Source: an uncultured Planctomycetaceae bacterium
Lineage (GTDB): Bacteria; Planctomycetota; Planctomycetia; Pirellulales; Pirellulaceae
Reading direction: 5' to 3'
DNA length: 12,416 nt
Assembly (NCBI GenBank): GCA_903921945.1
Contig: CAIXSC010000098.1
Coordinates: forward strand, 1 to 12,416
Position 1 is the stretch's first letter. Every line of letters starts with the position of its first letter. A program made the position numbers and the translations under genes. Of the stretch, positions 1 through 4,061 are shown piece after piece. The notes under the pieces were generated by a model. That model had not been told where the DNA came from. It saw only the letters and a program-made list of their open reading frames with translations, and made no database searches.

Positions 1-6
1 CAACCC

Positions 7-302
7 GGCGGCAAACGACTTGCGGTAATCGATGCGGCGCGACTGAGGCGTAATTGGCCACTTCGGGTCTGATCGGCTGGGTTGGCCCGGCCGTCGCCTT
101 CGGCTCGGCGGCAAACGACTTGCGGTAATCGATGCGGCGCGACTGAGGCGTAATTGGCCACTTCGGGTCTGATCGGCTGGATTGGCCCGGCCGTCGCCTT
201 CGGCTCGGCGGTAAACGATGCGGCGGTAAATGATGCTGCGGGTTGGGGGCGGGTCGCCACTGCGGGACTGATCGGTTGGCTGGCTTTGAGGTCGCCTTCG
301 CT
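7..302. repeat. 100-bp tandem repeat, two near-identical copies plus one diverged copy
   Basis: Copy 1 (7-106) and copy 2 (107-206) match at 99 of 100 positions. The only difference is g81 versus a181. A third, diverged and slightly shortened copy follows at about 207-302 and shares the ggcggtaaacga start, the ctgatcggttgg block and the gtcgccttcg end. The period is not a multiple of 3 and no credible gene covers the array, so it is intergenic rather than a coding repeat. Each unit can form a small hairpin near its end (GCCG 90-93 with CGGC 106-109, enclosing GCC-TTC-GGC). The array may continue left of the window. The function is unknown. Confidence 0.85.
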
Positions 303-443
303 CGGCGGTAGTCACGGTGTACCGCGAGCCTCCCGCCGCGATTCCGCGTATCTGCCAAGCAGTCAGGTGTTCGCGAGTTGCGTCCATGCCGAGTGCAAAC
401 CGCCCTCGGCTCCGGATCGCCTGGCATCCGTTCCTGATAGGGC
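303..443. other. Intergenic stretch downstream of pheA, no gene seen
   Basis: This stretch lies between the 100-bp repeat array and the pheA stop codon. It contains one 6-bp inverted repeat (GCCGAG 388-393 with CTCGGC 405-410), but no T-tract follows it on the minus strand, so I do not call a pheA terminator. The ORF running through here on the plus strand (from 154) overlaps the repeat array and lacks a ribosome binding site or a protein-like composition. I see nothing else in it. Confidence 0.6.
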
Positions 444-1559
444 TTACTCGATAATAGTTCCGCGGGGATAAGAGCCGAGGACTTCCAGCCGCACGCACCG
501 CCGTCGCAACGACTCGATGGCGCGGCGCGGGCTGGCGTCGGCTTGATGCCCTTCGAACTCCGCGAAGAAGTGATACTCGTTCGGAGCGGCCGGCGACGGG
601 AACGACTCGATCCACGTCAGATTCAGCCGGTTCTTCTTGAACACGAGCATGGCGTCGGCAAGCGCTCCGGGCCGGTGCGGCAGCTCGAACATGAGTGACG
701 TTTTGTCTCGGCCCGTGCGTTTGGGAACTTCAGCCCCGCCGATCACGGCAAACCGAGTCAGGTTGTTCGCCTTGTCTTCAATGTTGGCCGCGACCACCGT
801 TAATCCATAATGCGTTGCCGCCTGGATACTCGCTACGGCCGCCGCGCCGGGTTTGTCGACCGCCACCTGCGCGGCCGCCGCTGTGCTCGTGATTTCCACC
901 AGCCGAGCCGCCGGCAACTGCTTCGCCAGCCATTCGCGGCACTGAGACAGCGCTTGCGGTTTGCTATAGACCTCGCTGATCTCGCTGCGCGGACACTTGG
1001 CCAGCAAATTGTGGTGGATCCGCAACGGCACCTCGCCGCATATCCGGATCGGAAAGCGAGTGAACATGTCCAGCGTGTCGGCGACGCGGCCGTCGGTCGA
1101 GTTTTCCAGCGGAACCAACCCGAAATCGGCGTGTCCCCGCGTGAGTTCCCCAAACACCGCCGCGATCGTGCCAACAGGAATCAACTCGACGTTGGACCCG
1201 AAGAACGAACCGGCGGCCTGGTGGCTATAGCTGTACCGCGGTCCCAGAAATGCCACTCGAATGTGTTTGACAAGCGCCCGACAGCCACTCTGCAACTCCC
1301 GCAGCATGGCGCGGAGCGACTCGACCGACAGCGGGCCGTCGGCTCCGGCCAACGCCGTAGTGACTTGCGATTCCTCCGCCGCGAAATCCACTGCCGGTAA
1401 GTTCGACTCTGTCCGCCATGTCGCCAGTTGCGCCGCGCATCGGGCACGCTCGTTAGCGAGCGTCACGAGTTCCCGGTCGAGTCTTTCGAGACGTCGTGGC
1501 AGGTCGGCCGCCGAACCGCCACCACTGCTTGTTTTTGCTTTCGCTTTCGATTTCGCCAT
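444..1559 (-). CDS. pheA: Prephenate dehydratase with ACT domain and degenerate chorismate mutase domain (P-protein type)
   Basis: This cytoplasmic enzyme of phenylalanine synthesis converts prephenate to phenylpyruvate. The product is 371 aa from ATG 1559. The ATG at 1715 is rejected because that extension would run through the predicted promoter and is unlike protein. A Lys/Ala/Ser-rich tail (1-18) is followed by a chorismate-mutase-like helix region (about 19-98), the dehydratase domain (about 100-278) with LGPRYSYSH, VPLENSTDGRV and the catalytic TRF motif (T268-R269-F270), and an ACT domain (about 287-365). The ACT domain keeps the GAL motif (298-300) but has ESFP (318-321) where E. coli has ESRP. 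In the mutase region several active-site positions of the AroQ fold appear replaced, so mutase activity is doubtful. The gene is divergent from dnaK and its ribosome binding site is weak. The dehydratase assignment is firm; only the mutase role is open. Confidence 0.93.
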   Translation of the reverse strand: MAKSKAKAKTSSGGGSAADLPRRLERLDRELVTLANERARCAAQLATWRTESNLPAVDFAAEESQVTTALAGADGPLSVESLRAMLRELQSGCRALVKHIRVAFLGPRYSYSHQAAGSFFGSNVELIPVGTIAAVFGELTRGHADFGLVPLENSTDGRVADTLDMFTRFPIRICGEVPLRIHHNLLAKCPRSEISEVYSKPQALSQCREWLAKQLPAARLVEITSTAAAAQVAVDKPGAAAVASIQAATHYGLTVVAANIEDKANNLTRFAVIGGAEVPKRTGRDKTSLMFELPHRPGALADAMLVFKKNRLNLTWIESFPSPAAPNEYHFFAEFEGHQADASPRRAIESLRRRCVRLEVLGSYPRGTIIE

Positions 1560-1682
1560 AGTCCGCCACTGCGATCGCGGGAAGAGTGAACGGGGAGCCG
1601 GCGACAAGGGCAGAACGCGATCGCGATCGGTCGCGACGCGAAGGCGGGGCCGGTCCGCCGCCGCTCCGGACGCCCCGGCTGT

Positions 1683-1711
1683 CTTGTAGTAGCCTCGCGA
1701 AACGGTGTCAA
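1683..1711 (-). promoter_or_regulatory. Sigma70-like promoter for pheA
   Basis: On the minus strand a perfect -35 TTGACA (plus-strand 1706-1711) is followed by 17 nt and TACAAG (1683-1688), which matches the -10 consensus at 4 of 6 positions. Transcription would start near 1676 and give a GC-rich leader of about 115 nt before the pheA ATG at 1559. I see no leader peptide or clear attenuator in that leader. Confidence 0.5.
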
Positions 1712-1725
1712 CCAAGTTCCACCCG

Positions 1726-1738
1726 TGCCAATTTGGCA
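1726..1738. promoter_or_regulatory. 13-bp palindrome, candidate operator or upstream activator site
   Basis: TGCCAA-T-TTGGCA is a perfect 6-1-6 inverted repeat in the divergent pheA-dnaK spacer. Its centre (1732) is about 143 bp upstream of the predicted sigma54 start of dnaK, a typical distance for an enhancer-binding protein. It is also about 56 bp upstream of the predicted pheA start. It could serve either gene or both. No regulator gene is in the window, so its partner is unknown. Confidence 0.4.
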
Positions 1739-1847
1739 GAAGTCAGCCGGAGATTGCCTCGCCGAATGTCCCGCGACCTCGCGCGAATGCACCACAACCA
1801 TATACTGGAAAACATCTTGCGTCCGTTCTCGCAGGGCTTCCTGGGTT

Positions 1848-1864
1848 CTGGCACGATGTTTGCA
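1848..1864 (+). promoter_or_regulatory. Sigma54 (RpoN) -24/-12 promoter for dnaK
   Basis: The sequence CTGGCACG-ATGT-TTGCA matches the sigma54 consensus TGGCACG-N4-TTGC(A/T) at every defined position, with GG at 1850-1851 and GC at 1862-1863 in correct spacing. It points toward dnaK. The start would be near 1875, leaving a leader of about 133 nt. Sigma54 promoters need an ATP-dependent activator, so dnaK would be switched on by a specific signal. No CIRCE repeat (the HrcA site) is present, and no good sigma70 site was found close to dnaK. Confidence 0.7.
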
Positions 1865-1873
1865 TAAGAGGGG

Positions 1874-1954
1874 CCTGTACAAACACAGGACGGTCCCGGC
1901 AGCAGCCGGGAACAGTTGCGGGCCGGGCCGCCAGAGGGCGGATGTTCCCGGCCC
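1874..1954 (+). promoter_or_regulatory. Structured 5' leader of dnaK with three successive hairpins
   Basis: Three inverted repeats lie back to back. Hairpin 1 is CCTGT 1874-1878 with ACAGG 1885-1889. Hairpin 2 is TCCCGGC 1894-1900 with GCCGGGA 1905-1911 around an AGCA loop. Hairpin 3 is GGGCCGGG 1920-1927 with CCCGGCCC 1947-1954, extended inside by CCGCC 1928-1932 with GGCGG 1937-1941 and a 5-nt bulge, giving 13 base pairs. None has a T-tract, so they are not simple terminators. About 40 nt of less structured sequence separates hairpin 3 from the ribosome binding site. A role in mRNA stability or stress-responsive control is inference. Confidence 0.5.
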
Positions 1955-1993
1955 AATCGACTCAACCTCACTATTCCGCGGCAGGCAGTTCAC

Positions 1994-1999
1994 GGGGAG
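1994..1999 (+). promoter_or_regulatory. dnaK ribosome binding site
   Basis: GGGGAG lies 8 nt before ATG 2008. It fixes the dnaK start at MAQGEK and rules out the upstream in-frame ATG at 1705, which would add about 101 non-homologous residues and would run across the sigma54 promoter and hairpins. Confidence 0.8.
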
Positions 2000-2007
2000 C
2001 GACACAA

Positions 2008-3945
2008 ATGGCTCAAGGCGAAAAAATCATCGGGATCGATCTCGGCACCACCAACTCGGTTGTCTCCATCATGGAAGGCAACGAGCCCAAGGTGATCGCG
2101 AATGCCGAAGGCAACCGCCTCACTCCGAGCGTTGTGGCGTTCAACGACCGGGGCGAGACGCTCGTTGGCGAACCGGCCAAGCGGCAGGCGGTGACGAATC
2201 CGACCCGCACGATCTACTCGATCAAGCGGTTCATGGGCCGCCGCCACAACGAAGTCGAGTCGGAAGAGAAGATGGTGCCGTATAAGGTGACCGGCGGCTC
2301 GGCCGACTACGTGAAGGTCAAAGTTGGCGACCGTGAACTGACCCCGCAAGAGATCTCCGCCAAAGTGCTCACGAAGCTTAAGGAGGCCGCCGAGTCGTAC
2401 CTGGGCCACAAGGTGAACAAGGCGGTCATCACGGTGCCCGCGTACTTCAATGACGCCCAGCGTCAGGCCACCAAGGACGCCGGCCAAATCGCCGGCTTGG
2501 AAGTCGCTCGTATCATCAACGAACCGACCGCCGCGGCGCTGGCCTACGGACTGGACAAGAAGAAGGACGAAAAAATCGTCGTGTTCGACTTGGGCGGCGG
2601 CACGTTCGACGTCTCTGTGCTCCAAGTCGCTGGCAGCGGCGAGGACGGCTCGGAAACCAAGGTCTTCGAGGTCATCAGCACCAACGGCGACACTCACCTG
2701 GGCGGCGACGACTTCGATCTCGAACTGATCAACCACGTCGCCGACCAGTTCAAACGCGACAACGGGATCGATCTGCGTAAAGACGTGATGGCGTTGCAGC
2801 GTTTGCAGGAAGCGTGCGAGAAGGCGAAAAAGGAGCTTAGCTCGCTGCCGCAGACCGACATCAGCCTGCCGTTCATCACAGCCGACTCGTCGGGCCCGAA
2901 ACACTTGCAGGCGACCATCTCGCGTTCCAAGTTCGAAGAGATTTCCGACAAGCTGATCGAACGCTGCCGCAAGCCGGTGATGCAGGCGTTGAAGGACGCC
3001 AAGCTGAGCCCGTCGGACATCGACGAGGTCGTGTTGGTTGGCGGTTCCACTCGTATTCCGAAGGTGCAGAAGCTCGTTAAGGACATCTTCGGCAAAGAGC
3101 CGCACAAGGGCGTGAATCCGGACGAGGTCGTGGCGATCGGCGCCGCCCTCCAAGGCAGCGTCCTGTCCGGCGACCGCAAAGACCTGCTGCTCCTTGACGT
3201 CACGCCACTCACGCTCGGCATCGAAACCGAAGGCGGCGTGCTCACCTCGCTCGTCGATCGCAACACCACGATCCCGGTCGAGAAGAAGAAGGTGTTCAGC
3301 ACCGCGTCCGACAGTCAAACGGCCGTGACCGTCAAGGTGTTTCAAGGCGAACGCCCGATGGCCGCCGACAACCGGTTGCTAGGCGAATTCAACCTCGAAG
3401 GCATCGCGCCGGCCCCGCGTGGCGTCCCGCAAATCGAAGTCAAGTTCGACATCGATCAAAACGGCATTCTCAATGTCACCGCCAAAGACCTTGGCACCCG
3501 CAAGGAGGCGACCGTTCGCATCGAGCAATCGTCTGGATTGTCCGAGAGCGAGATTGAGCGGATGCGGAAAGACGCCGAGTCCAACGCGGCCGCCGACAAA
3601 AAGCGCCGCGAACTGGCCGAGCTCCGCAACCAAGCCGATCAGATGTGCTACCAGCTTGAAAAACTGATGAAGGACAACGCCGACAAGCTCCGCGAATCCG
3701 ATCGCGAGTCGCTCCAAAAGGCGATTTCGAAGACCAAGGAAGCGGCCAAGTCCGACAACGTCGAAACAATCCGCACGGCCGTCAACGAGCTCGAACAGGC
3801 TTCGCACGCGTTCAGCAAGACGCTGTACGAAAAGAACGGCGCCGCCGGCGAAGGCGCCGCGCCGCCGACCGGCAACGAGAGCGCAGGCGGCGACAAGCCG
3901 GGCGATGACGCGATCGACGCCGAGTACGAAGTGAAGAAGGATTAG
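2008..3945 (+). CDS. dnaK: Molecular chaperone DnaK (Hsp70)
   Basis: This ATP-driven cytoplasmic chaperone binds unfolded segments of client proteins and hands aggregates to ClpB. It is 645 aa, close to the E. coli length. The ATPase domain carries phosphate-1 IGIDLGTTNS (8-17), NEPTAAALAYG (171-181), phosphate-2 FDLGGGTFDVS (193-203) and adenosine VLVGGSTRIPK (342-352). The conserved linker LLLLDVTPLTLG is at 393-404. It is followed by the substrate-binding beta domain, a helical lid (about 505-608), a Gly/Pro/Ala-rich disordered tail, and the end DAIDAEYEVKKD, the planctomycete-style version of the EEVD-like tail. The long N-domain insertion typical of Gram-negative DnaK is present. No grpE or dnaJ lies beside it; the next gene is clpB. 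Expression is predicted from a sigma54 promoter with a structured leader. Confidence 0.98.
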   Translation: MAQGEKIIGIDLGTTNSVVSIMEGNEPKVIANAEGNRLTPSVVAFNDRGETLVGEPAKRQAVTNPTRTIYSIKRFMGRRHNEVESEEKMVPYKVTGGSADYVKVKVGDRELTPQEISAKVLTKLKEAAESYLGHKVNKAVITVPAYFNDAQRQATKDAGQIAGLEVARIINEPTAAALAYGLDKKKDEKIVVFDLGGGTFDVSVLQVAGSGEDGSETKVFEVISTNGDTHLGGDDFDLELINHVADQFKRDNGIDLRKDVMALQRLQEACEKAKKELSSLPQTDISLPFITADSSGPKHLQATISRSKFEEISDKLIERCRKPVMQALKDAKLSPSDIDEVVLVGGSTRIPKVQKLVKDIFGKEPHKGVNPDEVVAIGAALQGSVLSGDRKDLLLLDVTPLTLGIETEGGVLTSLVDRNTTIPVEKKKVFSTASDSQTAVTVKVFQGERPMAADNRLLGEFNLEGIAPAPRGVPQIEVKFDIDQNGILNVTAKDLGTRKEATVRIEQSSGLSESEIERMRKDAESNAAADKKRRELAELRNQADQMCYQLEKLMKDNADKLRESDRESLQKAISKTKEAAKSDNVETIRTAVNELEQASHAFSKTLYEKNGAAGEGAAPPTGNESAGGDKPGDDAIDAEYEVKKD

Positions 3946-3955
3946 GGCGCCGTTT

Positions 3956-3988
3956 ACTGAACGCATACTGACCGCATACTGATCGTCG
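3956..3988. repeat. Three 11-bp iterons between dnaK and clpB
   Basis: ACTGAACGCAT (3956-3966) and ACTGACCGCAT (3967-3977) are followed by the partial unit ACTGATCG at 3978. The period is 11 bp, about one helical turn, so a protein could contact each copy on the same face. A weak promoter-like pair (TTTACT 3953-3958, 16 nt, CATACT 3975-3980; 4/6 and 4/6) overlaps it and could start clpB transcription upstream of the terminator hairpin. Both readings are tentative. Confidence 0.45.
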
Positions 3989-3998
3989 AAAGCATCCA

Positions 3999-4046
3999 GG
4001 GTGGAGTCCGCGCGGTTCGCGCCGCGCGGCTTCACCCTCGTTTTTT
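3999..4046 (+). terminator. Intrinsic terminator after dnaK, directly before clpB
   Basis: The left arm is 3999-4015 (GGGTGGAG, a bulged T, CCGCGCGG). The loop is TTCGCG at 4016-4021. The right arm is 4022-4037 (CCGCGCGG, CTTCACCC). One pair is a G-T wobble. After TCG comes a run of six T (4041-4046). This is a canonical, very stable Rho-independent terminator. Only two bases separate the T-run from the clpB ribosome binding site, so there is no room for a separate clpB promoter downstream of it. Confidence 0.88.
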
Positions 4047-4061
4047 AGAAGGGGTCGTTCC

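Noticed and set aside
7..302. Possible CRISPR array
   Set aside because: The 100-bp copies are directly contiguous with no unique spacers, and no cas gene is present.
388..410. Inverted repeat as a pheA terminator
   Set aside because: The stem is only 6 bp with an 11-nt loop, and no T-tract follows on the minus strand.
154..471. Open frame across the 100-bp repeat array
   Set aside because: It starts within repeat copy 2, has no ribosome binding site, runs into the 3' end of pheA on the other strand, and the repeat period is not a multiple of 3.
1560..1715. N-terminal extension of pheA to the ATG at 1715
   Set aside because: It would overlap the predicted -35/-10 region, adds 52 residues unlike any P-protein, and the start at 1559 gives the expected length.
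1772..1783. CGCGA-CC-TCGCG inverted repeat as an operator
   Set aside because: Short CG-only palindromes are expected by chance in DNA of this composition; it has no special spacing to either promoter.
1801..1806. TATACT as a sigma70 -10 for dnaK
   Set aside because: It matches 5/6, but there is no -35-like hexamer at 16-18 bp upstream and no extended -10 TG; the sigma54 site downstream is far stronger.
1865..2007. CIRCE element (HrcA site) before dnaK
   Set aside because: I looked for TTAGCACTC-N9-GAGTGCTAA or close variants; the inverted repeats present are GC-rich and unrelated.
1990..3345. Long antisense open frame (451 codons) opposite dnaK
   Set aside because: It is a shadow of the GC-rich codon use of dnaK; no ribosome binding site and no recognisable domain. 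The same holds for antisense frames opposite clpB (4032-5066, 6009-6716) and the repeat gene (7304-8098).
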